From assembly GCA_030765055.1 (NCBI GenBank), contig CM060950.1:15368306-15432305 (forward strand): a stretch of 64,000 bases of DNA, written 5' to 3'. This stretch comes from Mantis religiosa (lineage: Eukaryota > Arthropoda > Insecta > Mantodea > Mantidae). A program made the position numbers and the translations under genes. The notes below the pieces were generated by a model. That model was given only the letters and a program-made list of their open reading frames with translations. It was not told where the DNA came from and searched no databases. This document shows, one piece after another, positions 11,831 through 22,280 of this stretch. Positions within the stretch are counted from its first letter, which is position 1. Every line of letters starts with the position of its first letter.

Positions 11831-13365
11831 TTGAGGAGAAAGCAAGAAAAATCACCGAAAGAACAATAATCAACAGAACGCACAATTTTTTTTTTCACAT
11901 TAACGTGTTACCTCACCTTATAAGTCGTAGAATCCAGATCTTTCCAATATATTCCGACAGTAAGCCATAACTCCAGTTTTTTCTCGGTTTCCCTGTTCCA
12001 ACTATTATGGCAGACTTACTAGGACAACGTAGGAAGCACACTGAAGCTTTCCGTCAGTGATACGGTACGGTAAGCAGCTAGGGTCATGTGGGCAGAACTT
12101 TAGTGACACTTCTGTGAATTTAGTGACAGTGCCTCGTGGAGTGACTCCCGAATGTTATAGTATGACTCATATTGCAGGTGCAGTGTACATCCATAAAACT
12201 CTGGACTTCGTCCAACGCGGCAGTATCCAAAGACAATCTGCTTTCCTTCCTTGCTGGTCTTCCCCCCTTACTTTAATTTTTTCTCTATTTTTTTCAGGTG
12301 TTACACTTTTTATTATATTACTATGTACACACAAATGTTAATTAACTTTGCATTCATTATTTGTATTTTTACCTAGCAGGTATGCTTGGTTGCCTATGTG
12401 CTTAGGCAGAACATTTTTGTAGGTGTAAATTATTCTTTTATGTATTTTCCACATAAAAAGTTGTATCTCATACGTAAATGTTACCAGTCCTTTGGACTTG
12501 CTGAGGGCAGCAAACTCTAAGCGATGGGGATGTGCTGCGTATATAGGCTGAGAAAGATTTGGAAATTTCTGTAATCATTATTCTGTAACATTTCTTTTCG
12601 ATGCCTTGAGTCTGGGCCTTGAGTATGTAAAATCTGTATGACTAAGCGCAAATTCTGCTGATTGGCCTTACATGTACTTTGTACTGGTGAATCATACATG
12701 CTGCTGGCATAAGGAAATACTTCACAGGTGGCCTGTAGCAGGTCTCAACTTGTTCTCCATATTTTAAACAATGAATCTCACATCCTGCTGATTAAGGGAA
12801 ATAATGTTTAGTTGGCCAGAAATAAGTTTAAGCATGTGCTCAATGATGTAAACAATGATTGCACAATATGGTGCTAATTAACAGTTAGCGTGGGAATCGC
12901 TGAGTTGACTTTTTGGTAGAATCCCTAATTAAGCTTGGTTGAGTTAGCCCCCGTGGGAGACACTTCACAGAGGTTTCAGAGGGGAACTCGCTGAAGGTCT
13001 CTGCAAGAATCAACAAGAGTTTATTTCAAAATGCTGCTACGAGTAAGATCGGCAGCAGGGCGTACCAGATCGTACACCTTTTGACAGTCACACAAGGTTC
13101 AAGCCATACAAACAACACATCGCTAAAGGTAAAGTTGCATTATGTTATTATGTAATAAAATCTTACCAAAGCGCCCTTGATCTCATCCAGATCCAGGGAG
13201 TGCCCTTAGAAAAACTTGGCATCTTTGAAATATAGTTACTCAGTTCAGTTTGACTTAGATGTTTCTTTCGCTCTACCCTTTCAGTAGCTACACCTACAGT
13301 TGCAGATTAGGTTTGTGAGTTTTTCACCCCCCTTACAATCCTGGTCCACAAAAATATGCTTATAT
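11831..13365. other. Unassigned DNA
   Basis: The 12057-12341 frame (94 codons, hydrophobic C-terminus) has no recognisable motif. No paralogue of this stretch was seen elsewhere in the window. Confidence 0.4.
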
Positions 13366-13369
13366 TCTT

Positions 13370-13712
13370 TATTAAATTCGTCTTCATTTATTGGTATACC
13401 CATATATTATTCTATAAATCACATTATTGGAAACAAATTTACACGAGAAAGGGTTAAAACTTTTTTTCTTTTGTAATTATCGATATGAGTAGACTTCCTA
13501 TAAATACCAAAGCTTAATGAACTATTATTTCTTATTTTCTTTAGATCTAGAAAAGGAATAAATCCATTAATTTCAGTCTCTAATGTGAATTTTATAGCTA
13601 TCTTTCAAATTTAGTGATCTTAAAGCACCATTTATGTGTTTATCAGGAAAAATAGCAAAACTATCAACATATATATCCCAAAGTTTAACAAATAAAAGGA
13701 ATTAGTCTGGTA
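13370..13712 (-). pseudogene. Penelope-like RT fragment, inverted (module A)
   Basis: Read on the minus strand it matches the C-terminal RT palm and thumb of the PLE at 51.5-53.3 kb: a YVDS-like box (DD degraded) near 13660, the HIN-ALRSLNLK segment, then the INGF-PFLDLK-like region, down to the MNK-EFNKE-like segment, where it is truncated at about 13370. It joins head-to-head to a plus-strand endonuclease fragment at about 13712. The same junction text (AAAAGGAATTAGTCT-like) exists in module B. Confidence 0.75.
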
Positions 13713-14015
13713 TTTATCAGTATAACTGCATCGAATCTGATAAATTTTATTTTGGAAAGACAAAATGTAATTTGTAAACCATAATGAAAGGGCATTTTCG
13801 TAACATAAAGTATAAACAAACTGATAAATCGGCCGTAGTAGATCATTTTTGGTCATTTAACCATGAACTAAATCCAGAAGTTAAATTATTAAAACAATTA
13901 AATGGTTCGATAGATTTAATGGTTTGGGAAAAGATACTTATTTTAAAAAATAAACATCGCGCAATGATATTGAAATACCGGCAGTCGATTCGGTTTTGAG
14001 GTTTGTTTCATTTTC
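13713..14015 (+). pseudogene. Penelope-like GIY-YIG endonuclease fragment (module A)
   Basis: The plus frame reads YQYNCIESDKFYFGKTK, a degraded zinc-binding and GIY-YIG entry, then GHFRNIKYKQTDKSAVVDHF and FNHELNPEVKLL. This is the C-terminal endonuclease of EN-containing PLEs, as also seen at 52.9-53.2 kb. In the family this domain nicks target DNA to prime reverse transcription. A stop separates the entry motif from the rest. Confidence 0.8.
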
Positions 14016-14436
14016 AGATGTTGGTAGTAGCAACATCTGGCGACGGTAACGTTAACAACGAGGTTGTTGATGTTTCAAGGCGACGACGTGATTGAAGTAT
14101 TCGCGAAATTGCGGTCCTAGTCAATTTGTAAGAAATACAGTCATCATTTCTTAAAAGACAAGTGAAGTTTTTTAAGTTACAAGTTATTATATTTGATATA
14201 TTTGTTTGCTTAGCGGTTAATAGCTTCATATTTTATGTATTTATTATTTTTCTAGTATTTCCATACAAGGTACATGAATTTGATACCAAGGAAGTTTAAA
14301 TTCCCGAAATTGCAAGGATAACCCATTCCTTCATTGTTTTCAATGACTGAGGACTGTTCACTGGCATGATCAACTTCTTTTATTTAAACAAATGAACTGA
14401 GTAACATTGAGGGTGAGAAAATATACATATACGAAG
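14016..14436 (+). repeat. Shared 3' region after PLE endonuclease (module A)
   Basis: It is homologous to about 17760-18180 in module B, and a shorter diverged relative lies at about 21515-21620 (the GAGGACTGTTCACTGGCATG-like block). It probably represents PLE 3' untranslated sequence or flanking DNA duplicated with it. No coding signal. Confidence 0.65.
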
Positions 14437-14448
14437 AAATGTGCATGT

Positions 14449-14903
14449 TAGTTAATTGATTGAAATTTATCATTTCTTTACACTAGCTGTACATAGCCTA
14501 ATGATTTTGATAGAGTCAACATTAAAAATTGAATGTCACAGCCGGAATTTGAAACACGGATCTCCTGGATTCCGTCCAGTGGCTCTAACCCATTGAGCTA
14601 CCATGGCCAACTTGTCGTCATGACATTAAGTTCTCCAATTGACTCGAATACTTCCCGGTAAACCAATAGGGTCTCTCGTATCCGAGATGCACCGTTTGTG
14701 GCGACTTACTATCGTAAGTACTTGAATCCCAGGCTTCATCATTTAACTCTTATTATATATAGGCTAAGGTTTTTGATAGGTAGAGTCAGCATGAAAAATT
14801 CAATGCCATGGCCGGGATTTGAACCACGGAACTCCTGGTTTCGGTCCAGTGGCTTTAACCCATTGAGTTACCATGGCACTGAATTTTTCATGTTGACTCT
14901 ATA
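14449..14903. mobile_element. SINE-1 compound, minus orientation, with target-site duplication
   Basis: Two minus-strand SINE-1 heads are present (GGTTTCAAATTCC-like near 14540 and box B at about 14815). The second head is fused at its 5' end directly to a plus-strand SINE tail (CACTGAATTTTTCATG). Flanks carry AAATGTGCATGT (14437-14448) and AAATGTACATGT (14904-14915), a 12-bp target duplication with one mismatch. Module B at about 18160 lacks the insert. Confidence 0.82.
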
Positions 14904-14919
14904 AAATGTACATGTGCTT

Positions 14920-15420
14920 AGATATATTTTAGAGGAAGTCGTCTGTAAACAGTACATACCGGAACGGAACATAAGAGCCCCTTGTGGTACGGCAGCCTGA
15001 TTGAACTAAACCCGGGAGGAGGAGCCGACCACTTAGGCGCACAATTGCCTAATTTTTTAAAAAATTATGCAGTAGCGGTAGAGGGTCTAAAATGTCGGAA
15101 CATTCTCCATGCAGTTTATAAATAAGGATGTTATACCAGCAATGATCAAATGTAGCTTCTGGGTGCAAAAACAGCGTCAGCAGTGAAGGCCTATTAATGA
15201 ATTGCTCTCTGACGTCATCAGCTAAAGTTGCTAGTTGCAATTCTGTTGAATGTTTTTTTTCCGAAAGACAAATTGAGATCTTGAAACTTCCTGAAGTGCC
15301 GAAACTTTTATTTGGAGCCGAAAAGGCATTATGTTATGCTTTTCAGCAGGTGGGTTCTATCGCGCTCTCCTGTTGGAAGATACCATCATACCGAAGTGTG
15401 GCGTAGCTTCGCAACAGGAC
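14920..15420 (-). pseudogene. LINE-B reverse transcriptase fragment (module A)
   Basis: On the minus strand the frame shows QLATLADDVREQFINR, then LFLHPEATFDHCWYN, an AFD-containing motif A in which Ala-Phe-Asp reads Thr-Phe-Asp, then IYKLHGECSD and LPLLHNFLKN. Another frame has QAAVPQGALM, the PQG motif B. This order is that of Jockey-type non-LTR RTs. Stops and frameshifts break it. The same family appears at 18.2-18.7 kb and in units 1-4 of the array. Confidence 0.8.
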
Positions 15421-15559
15421 ATCAATACCAGCATTAAGGGGTATCTCGCAGACCATGGGCCCCAATAACTGCACTTAAGGAAGCAAAACTAGCGTTTGTT
15501 GCTGATCTTGTTTTATTATTTAGTGTGTTGTAGGAATGCGGCCAACATTTCAGAAGAGA

Positions 15560-15604
15560 TTCTCTTCTTTTAATTTACGTCCTCCAACATTTAGTCATAT
15601 CGGA
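15560..15604 (-). mobile_element. 45-bp orphan SINE-2 tail with 12-bp target duplication
   Basis: Only the 3' end of SINE-2 is present (minus reading ...GTTGGAGGACGTAA then an A-rich end). TTTCAGAAGAGA occurs at 15548-15559 and again at 15605-15616. The paralogous site in module B (about 18893-18905) has one uninterrupted copy, so this is a very short 5'-truncated retroposition event. Confidence 0.85.
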
Positions 15605-16008
15605 TTTCAGAAGAGACTACACTAGACCGAGGTATATAAAAACTGGTTTGGAAATAGTGCATTCCAGGCTCGAAAATCCGGAAACAAAGCTGTCGCAATC
15701 GTTACGAACGCTAAATGTTGATATGTTTTTGTTAGTACCACCAAAATCGGAAAAAAATAGAAATTTAAAAACAGAATCGACTGCCGGGGTTTCAAAATTC
15801 ATTATGCGATGTTCGTTTTTTAAAATAAATACCTTTTCCCAAATCATTAAATCTATCGAACCACTTAACTGTTTGAATAATTTAACTTCTGGATTTATAT
15901 AATAATTAAATGACCAAAAGTGGTATGCTACGGCCGATTTATCAGTTTGTATTGTGACTTTGTGGGTTCGTGAAATGAAAAGTCCAATTTCACCGCTCAA
16001 AACTGTTC

Positions 16009-16018
16009 TTTATTTCCA
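16009..16018 (-). promoter_or_regulatory. Polyadenylation signal of the solo LTR
   Basis: The minus strand reads GGAAATAAAG. The AATAAA lies about 60 bases before the LTR 3' end and downstream of the TATA box, as expected for R/U5. Confidence 0.55.
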
Positions 16019-16259
16019 CCGACTTACAGTTAAACACTTGCCAATTACGCAGAATTGCGTACTGCACACAATTACAATTCACCAGTTCGTCCGTTACAAT
16101 TTCACTTGTACTCGCGATTACATCAACTCCGATACTCATACACAGTTACGTAAAGTCTTCGGTTGCACAATCTTTTCGTTCATTAACACGTCACTGACTA
16201 ACACTGCCTTCTTACACCAAGAACTGTCCTCACTCACACTAAACTTCCGACTAGCTGCA

Positions 16260-16274
16260 GCCCTTTTTATAGGC
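16260..16274 (-). promoter_or_regulatory. TATA box of the solo LTR
   Basis: The minus strand reads GCCTATAAAAAGGGC, a strong TATA-like core placed roughly mid-LTR, consistent with the U3/R boundary. Confidence 0.6.
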
Positions 16275-17071
16275 ATCTCGCCGTCTTCTCGGCTTTTCTT
16301 GTTCCCAGGCGAAGATTCCAGTAGATGAAAGATCCCGTAATTTCCAGAACAGGTGGAAGAGAAACAGACCGCAAAATCATGTTTTTTCCCCCAGCCATCC
16401 CTGTCACCACTATAAGACGGACGAGGGGGAGGCGTGGCTAACACGGACCTCCCCTGTCTTCCGCTCTCAGCTGCTTCCATAGGGTGTTGCAAAGCCCGGG
16501 TGACAGTATATACTTAATGTTAAGAAAATGTTCTATAGTTCCCGTTTCTAAATTACGTTTTGTCTTTCCAATATAACCTTTATCACAACCGAAACAATTA
16601 AATTCATAAAGAGCACATTTTTACTATCAGGAATTTTATCTTGTTTAGAGAAACTAACGTTATACCACCCTGTTTAATTTTTTTTTGAAAATGTTTTTTA
16701 AGCCGATTATGGTAAGTAAATTTTTTAAAATTATAATCGTCTTTTATTTCTTAAGGGTAGAAATATCATTAACATTTTTTTGATCTTAATATTTTTCATT
16801 TTTATGTATAAAGTCCTTATTAAAACCATTAATTAAATTATTATTAATAATATGTTGATGTTCTTTATTAAATTCATGTTTATTCATTCGTATATTTATT
16901 AATCTATAAATCAAACTATTGAAAACAAAATTATGTGAAAAGGGGTTAAAACTTTTGTTTTTTATGTAATTATCGATAGGTATGAGTAGTCCTCCTATAA
17001 ATACCAAAGTTTAATTATAATTTATAATTTCTGATCGTCTTTAGATCTAGAAAAGGAAGAAATCCATTAAT

Positions 17072-17270
17072 GGAAAGATAGAGTGGAAAATTCAATGCCA
17101 TAGCCGGGATTTGAACCACGGATCTTCTGGTTGTCCTCCAGCCACTCTAACCATCTGGACGACAATCAGAAGATCCGTGGATCAAATCCCGGCTATGGCA
17201 TTGAATTTTTCAATCTGACTCTATCTTTCCATACTTCAGCCTACACACGGCCACTGTGAAAGAACAATTA
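17072..17270. mobile_element. SINE-1 fold-back (hairpin) insertion
   Basis: Plus-strand sequence from about 17075 (tail and tRNA-like head in minus orientation) turns back near 17155 into a plus-oriented head and tail. Together they make a near-perfect inverted repeat of roughly 80 bases per arm with almost no loop. AAATCCATTAAT is duplicated at 17060-17071 and 17271-17282. The uninterrupted site is in module A at about 13558-13570 and is also consistent with the 52.4-kb PLE. Confidence 0.88.
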
Positions 17271-17429
17271 AAATCCATTAATTTTTGTCTCTAGTGTGAA
17301 TTTTATAACGTTATCTTGCAAATTTAGTAATTTTAAAACATCATTTATGTGTGTGTCAGGAAAAAAGAAAAAATATCATCAACACATCTATACCAACATT
17401 TACAATAAAAGGGAATTAGTCTAGTATTT

Positions 17430-17765
17430 AGCAATTTGTTTCGATTGTGATAAACGTTATAGGGGGAAGACAAAACGTAATTCAGAAACCAGAACGAAAG
17501 AACATTTTCGTAACATTAAGTATAAAAAAACTTATAAATCGGCTGTAGCAGATCATTTTTGGTCATTTAACCATGAAATAAATCCAGAATTTAAATTATT
17601 AAAACAATGAAATGGTCCGATAGATTTAATGGTTAGGGAAAAGATATTTATTTTAAAAAATAAACATCGCGTAATGATATTGAAATACCGGCAGTCGATT
17701 CGGTGTTTACGTTTGTTTCATTTTCAGATGTTGGTTGTACTAAAATATACATAGTGACATCTAGC
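17430..17765 (+). pseudogene. Penelope-like endonuclease fragment (module B)
   Basis: The plus strand carries FRNIKYKKTYKSAVADHFW and FNHEINPEFKLL followed by IDLMVREKIFILKN, with frameshifts. It parallels 13713-14015 and joins the minus-strand PLE at about 17415-17440 at the same inverted junction as module A, so both modules descend from one rearranged ancestor. Confidence 0.8.
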
Positions 17766-18180
17766 GACGGTAACGTAACAACAAGTTTGTTGAATTTTCT
17801 AGCTGACGACGCGAATGAGGTATCCGTGAAATCGCGGTCCTAGTCAATTTGTAAGAAATACAGTCATCATTTCTTAAATGATAAGTGAAGTTTTTTAAGC
17901 TACAGACTATTATAGTTTCATATATTTGTTTGCTTAACCGTTAATAGCTTCATATTTTACCCATTTATTAATTTCCCAGTATATCCATAGCAGGTACTTG
18001 CGTTTGATATCATGGAAGAATAAATCCCCAAAATTGCAAAGATAACCCATTCCTTCATTGTTTACAACGACTGAGGACTGTTCACTGGCATGATCATTTT
18101 TTTTATTTAAATAAATGAACTGAATAATATTGAGCGTTACAAAATATACTTATATGAAAAACTGTACATGTGTAAAGTTT
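17766..18180 (+). repeat. Shared 3' region after PLE endonuclease (module B)
   Basis: It is the paralogue of 14016-14436 and lacks the SINE-1 insertion that follows in module A. No coding content seen. Confidence 0.65.
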
Positions 18181-18184
18181 TCCT

Positions 18185-18660
18185 TTAGAAAACTGTTTGT
18201 CAACAGCATATACAGAAACAGATCAAATGCGGCTTCTGCCTACAAAAATATCGCCAGCATTGAAGCCCCATTTTTTGTTGTTGTAATTTGCGTCCGTCAA
18301 CGTTAAGTCATTTCGGGCGATGAATGAAATGAGTGAAATGATGCTCAAATCAGCCGGGATCCATGGAGCTTAGAGTTACCCAACATTCATCTATCAGGAT
18401 AAGGGAAAATCCCGGAAAAATCTTATCCAGGTAACTCAACTTAACCGAAATTCGAACTCGGGACCTCTTGAACTTGAGGCAGACACGCTACCATTGAGGC
18501 TACCGAAGCGGACTGAGTCTCGAGTGCTCAATGGCTCTCTGACGTCATTAGCTAAATTTGCTAGTTGCAACTCTGTTAAATGACTTTTCCGAAAGAAAAA
18601 TTGTGAAATTGAAACGTCCTCAAGTGCCGAAACTTGTTTTTGGAGTCGAACAAGCATTAT
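18185..18660 (-). pseudogene. LINE-B reverse transcriptase fragment (module B), split by SINE-2
   Basis: The right part (18525-18657) reads ELQLANLANDVREPL on the minus strand. The left part (about 18190-18265) reads AEAAFDLFLYM, retaining the AAFD of motif A. A SINE-2 copy separates them. It is collinear with 15000-15400. Confidence 0.78.
18283..18520 (-). mobile_element. SINE-2 copy in LINE-B
   Basis: On the minus strand a tRNA-like head (box A TAGCCTCAATGGTAGC, box B GAGTTCGAATTTCGG) is followed by a conserved body with GGGATTTTCCCTTATC and ATCATTTCACTCATTTC. It ends in the GACGGACGCAAATTAC-type tail, matching the full copies in units 1 and 2. No clear target duplication was found here. 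Confidence 0.8.
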
Positions 18661-19130
18661 TTTATGCTTTTCACAAGGTTAGCTGTACCGCGCTCCCCTG
18701 TTGGACGATACCATCATACCGAAGTGTGACGTAGCTTGGCAACGGGAAATCAATACCAGCGTTAAGGCGTGTCTGGCAGACAATAAGCCCCGATAACTGC
18801 ACTTACGGAAGTAAAAACAGCGTTTGTTGCTGACGTCTTCGTAATCTTTTGTTCTTATTTTATTATTTAATGTGATGTAGGCACGCGATCAACATTCCAG
18901 AAGAGACTAGACTAGACCGTGATATATAAAGGTGGTTTAGAAATGGTACATTCCAGGCTTGAAAATTAAAAATACAGGATGGCGCACGAAATGCCATACA
19001 TTGAAATTGTGTAATAAATATGTTAATTGCGGGTTGGCACCGCTGGAATGATGTAACAATTAACCGTAGTTCGTGCATGGTTCAACAAATTGTCAATATC
19101 GCGCATGCATGATTGCATAGCATCAATTTA

Positions 19131-21340
19131 GTAAAATGGCGCATAAAGGCCGGTTGACGCTAGAACAAAAACTGAAAACTTTGTTGTTTTACTCAGAAAC
19201 GAAGAGAGTTGCAGAGACACAACGACGTTTTCGTGTTCATTTTCGAACGAGGTTGGCCCCGCCAGACAGACAGTGTATAGACTAACCACAAAATTTGAAA
19301 CCGACGCCCAAATTTTAAAGCAAAAGCAACCTAATCCTTGTTTCACGTAAGCTTGCCCCGTATCTCTTAACGGTCACGTGACCTAATCACCTCTCATTGG
19401 CTGCTGTTGTAGTACGGACTGTTGTGCGGTAAAAATTAGTTCGTTATTTGACATAGTGATATATCTTTACATGCTGGAAGAGAATTGTCAAATTTATATT
19501 TTCGTAACTGTTTCAATGAAATATATTACACAACAGAGTTGATGTATCTAAAATGCATGTTAATTCTTAAACGAAGTAAAGAGGAGTTTCCTTTGCTCTC
19601 AAGCACATGACACGATAGCACGTGCTTTAGCGGTAGTGATGACATATTTGTTTATGTGACTTTTATCACTGACCTTGTTTTGAACTGGATTAGTCATATA
19701 TCGCCATTCGAAGGCGTGTTGTTCCGAGTACGGGAGCTAAATTATTTTATTGATCGTTTATCGCGGGTGTACTTATTATATGTGTAATGGCAGAGTCTAG
19801 CGCCAGTTTTACGCTGAAGCATCGCATGGGAAAACCTTTACAAAGCCTCGAAAAAAGAATTGTATTGCATGTGTTTAATGCACTTACAGAGAAGAATGCC
19901 TCTTTGTCAGTGAGAGAAATCGAACAGCTGAGCTCTGAACTTACAGGCGTGAGTATTAGATGCGTAGGAAGATCGCGACATGAAAATGAGACAACAGGAA
20001 AACTTACCACTCCAGGGGCGATACTGCTGTGTGGCGAAGACGTTATTTAAGGACAATCAGACTGCACCGGGATACAAGTCACAAAATATACTACCTTGCC
20101 GAGACTTGGGTGAATGAAGCTCAGACAAGTATAGCGTGACACGACTTTAAAGACTGAAAGACGAGCACTTTTGCAAGGTATGTCTGCTGGTTTAGAAACA
20201 TCCCATTGGAAAAGGCCGAAGGCCCTTCATTATAAACTTGTTCCAGTTTCATTGCTCATTCATTCAGTTTCAACATGCTCAGTTTCATTATAAACTTCAT
20301 TATTTTTGTATGCCTTCATATTCTTATTTCTATCTTCCTGGCAATTATTGTGACGTTTACTGCAGGTTTCAATGTGACGGAAAGGCACCGCGTATGGCCT
20401 ATGGCGCTAAAGCATAAGCCAATTAGGATGAGGGGGAAGTTAGTTGCACGCGGAGTGATACATGTCAGCAGGGCAAGGTTATACGAAACAGAGATTAGTG
20501 TACACAATCAAGCCCCAGGAAATCCACGAGATGAGCTTCGGCCGAAATGGGCATCTCACATCATTCGCTTCAAACAATACTTCATGTTGACGTGAAATTA
20601 TTCCAATACAAAACGACAGTGTTGTACAAACTGAGGGATCATGACAAGGTAGCGCGGTTACAGTTTACAACTTTGTGTCTTGCAAATGATGATGCCGTGA
20701 TTCATAAGACATGCTATTCTGATGAGGTTTACGTTCATTTGAACGGTAGCGTCAATAGGCAGAATATTAGATTTTGGGCACGAGAACCTCCTGGTGTTGC
20801 ACACCAGATTAAAAATTACGGAGATATAGTTAGTGTATGGTGTGCCATATCCAGACATGCAATCACTGAGCCAATCTTTTTCAACGGCACAGTTAACAGT
20901 GCGTGCTACCTGGACATGTTGCAGAACAATTTTCTTCCGCAATTTTATGCAACAGGGTTACCAATGGAGACTCAGTGGTTTATGCAAGTTGGAGCTCGTC
21001 CACATATAGCAAACGTTATTCTGGAATACCTGTACTAACATTTCAGGCTCCGTGTGATGTCCCATCGATATCCTGAACGTTTTCAGGGCGGTTCAATATG
21101 GCCGCCACACAGCCCGGATACTAATCCCTGTGGTTATTTCTTATGGGGATATTTGAAGGAGACAGTGTACCGCAACAAACCACGCACTCTAATGCAACTG
21201 CGAGCGGCTATCATATCTTTGCTCCAGGGAATAACATAAGACATGTGTCGTATAGTGATAGGAAACGTCACAGTTCGTCTCGAAGAGGTGATACGTCAAC
21301 AAGGTAGACATAATGAACATGTACTGCACGCTCACTGAGC
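19131..21340 (+). pseudogene. Mariner/Tc1-like DDE transposase, interrupted
   Basis: The N-terminal part (19134-19340) reads GRLTLEQKLKTLLFYSETKR and VAETQRRFRVHF, the helix-turn-helix entry of this family, with one frameshift. After an intervening element it resumes near 20455 (SSPRKSTR, then MGISHHSLQTILHVDVKLF at 20547). The catalytic core follows with YSDEVYVHLNGSVNRQN (first Asp kept), FMQVGARPHIA (second catalytic Asp replaced by Val) and SPDTNPCGYFLWGYLKE (third acidic position replaced by Gly). The C-terminus runs to about 21340 (VIGNVTVRLEEVIRQQG). Two of three catalytic residues are lost, so it is inactive. Confidence 0.88.
19345..20260 (+). mobile_element. Second DDE transposon remnant nested in the first
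   Basis: The frame at 19787-20047 starts MAESSASFTLKHRMGKPLQS and includes SVREIEQLSSELTGVSIRCV, the N-terminal helix-turn-helix of another IS630-like family found in insects. After an internal deletion the catalytic start appears near 20085 as YYLAETWVNE; the family has YYLDETWVN, so the first catalytic Asp is Ala. LLQGMSAGLETSHWK follows near 20170. The rest of the catalytic core is missing. The outer limits are estimated from where the first transposase stops and resumes; no terminal repeats were identified. Confidence 0.7.
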
Positions 21341-21462
21341 ATACATATTCTGATGATTAAGGTAATAATCTCATTCCACCGGTGCTCCATCTTCATCTCA
21401 TGTATCATCAGTGTCATCGCCTGCGGTGCCATATGTAGTAAATATGGGCGTTAAACACTACA

Positions 21463-21466
<4 letters not shown>

Positions 21467-21502
<36 letters not shown>
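21467..21502. repeat. (CA)n microsatellite
   Basis: About 36 bases of CA repeats. Directly after it, at about 21515-21620, lies a diverged relative of the module A/B 3' region. Confidence 0.95.
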
Positions 21503-21504
<2 letters not shown>

Positions 21505-21766
21505 GAAGTATAACTCACCAAAATAGAAAAGATAACGACTGCCTTCATTTTCACAAAGACCAAGGATTATTAACTGGCACTCACAAAATATTTCTTATCT
21601 AAATAAATATATTTAATAATAATTTGCATGGACAGAAGTACATATCTGAAAAAATTGAATATCTTTGTTATATTAAAGCTTTGTATTTGCATATTCCTGC
21701 CAATTGGTATAATCCTTCTCTGTGTATTTGTACCTTAAGGTTTGAATTAATATACTAACAAGTAAG

Positions 21767-22280
21767 TTGCATATATCAAGGAACGTCAGTAGGAATACTA
21801 AAATTAAAAGATATACAACTGTACTGAGACCAATAGTAATGTATGGTTCAGAGAGCAAGGTGCTGACACCCAGAGAAGAACAATGGTTATTACGGTGGGA
21901 AAGGAAGATCCTGAGAAATATATTTGGAGTGATAAAGGACTTGGACGGATGGAGCATGCAGACTAACTTAGAGTTACAGTGACTATTTGGACAACCAAAT
22001 AGAGTAGTGAAAATAAAACATGGAAGAATACGGTGGATTGGCCATGTATAGAAAATGCCGGAAAGCAGTGTAGTTAAGAAGATATTCATAGGAAAGCTGG
22101 ATGGCAGAAGGAGAACAGGAAAACATAGGAAAAGATGGGTAGATGATGTAGAAGATGACTTGAGAAAGTTGGGGGTTAAAGGCTGGAGAAGAAAAGCAGA
22201 GGACCGAGTAGAATGGAAGAGGGTGGTTAGGGAGGCCAACGGTCCTCATGGCCTGTAGCGCCAACTATCATCATCATCAA
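21767..22280 (+). pseudogene. Non-LTR retrotransposon 3' end with microsatellite tail
   Basis: The plus strand has TVLRPIVMYGSESKVLTPREE, LLRWERKILRNIFG, GRIRWIGHV, KMPES and GKLDGRRRTGKHRKRWVDDV...WRRKAEDRVEWKRVVREA. This is the conserved C-terminal tail found after the RT domain in a widespread arthropod non-LTR family, possibly RTE-like. It ends GGCCTGTAGCGCC followed by a short ATC repeat (about 22265-22279), as expected for elements with microsatellite 3' ends. One stop and one frameshift are present; the 5' part, including RT, is absent. Confidence 0.85.

Larger units (their letters stand above)
15953..16505 (-). mobile_element. Solo LTR, 553 bp, inside PLE
   Basis: The block starts TGTGACTTTG and ends CGGGTGACA on the plus strand, so both ends have TG/CA form with a short inverted TGTGAC/GTCACA match. 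It is flanked by GTAT at 15949-15952 and 16506-16509, a 4-bp target duplication. It splits the PLE endonuclease between NIKY and TDKSA, and the uninterrupted site is seen at 13805-13830 and 17520-17545. A TATA box and a polyadenylation signal on the minus strand fix its orientation. It probably arose by recombination between two LTRs of a gypsy-type element. GC content is higher than its surroundings. Confidence 0.88.
15620..17440 (-). mobile_element. Penelope-like element fragment, minus strand, twice interrupted (module B)
   Basis: From high to low coordinates it shows RT palm remnants near 17400, then IPIDNYIKNKSFNPFSHNF and MNKHEFNKEH (about 16786-17000), the endonuclease entry CFGCDKGYIGKTKRNL (about 16540-16610), and the C-terminal TDKSAVAYHFWSFN and IDLMIWEKVFILKN segment (15650-15950). 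A SINE-1 hairpin (17072-17270) and a solo LTR (15953-16505) interrupt it; removing both gives about 1 kb of collinear PLE. The CxxC and YIG signatures are better kept here than in the other copies. Confidence 0.85.

Noticed and set aside
20547..21038. A functional domesticated transposase gene, given the 163-codon open frame.
   Set aside because: Two catalytic positions are replaced, the N-terminal part is separated by an insertion and frameshifts lie on both sides.
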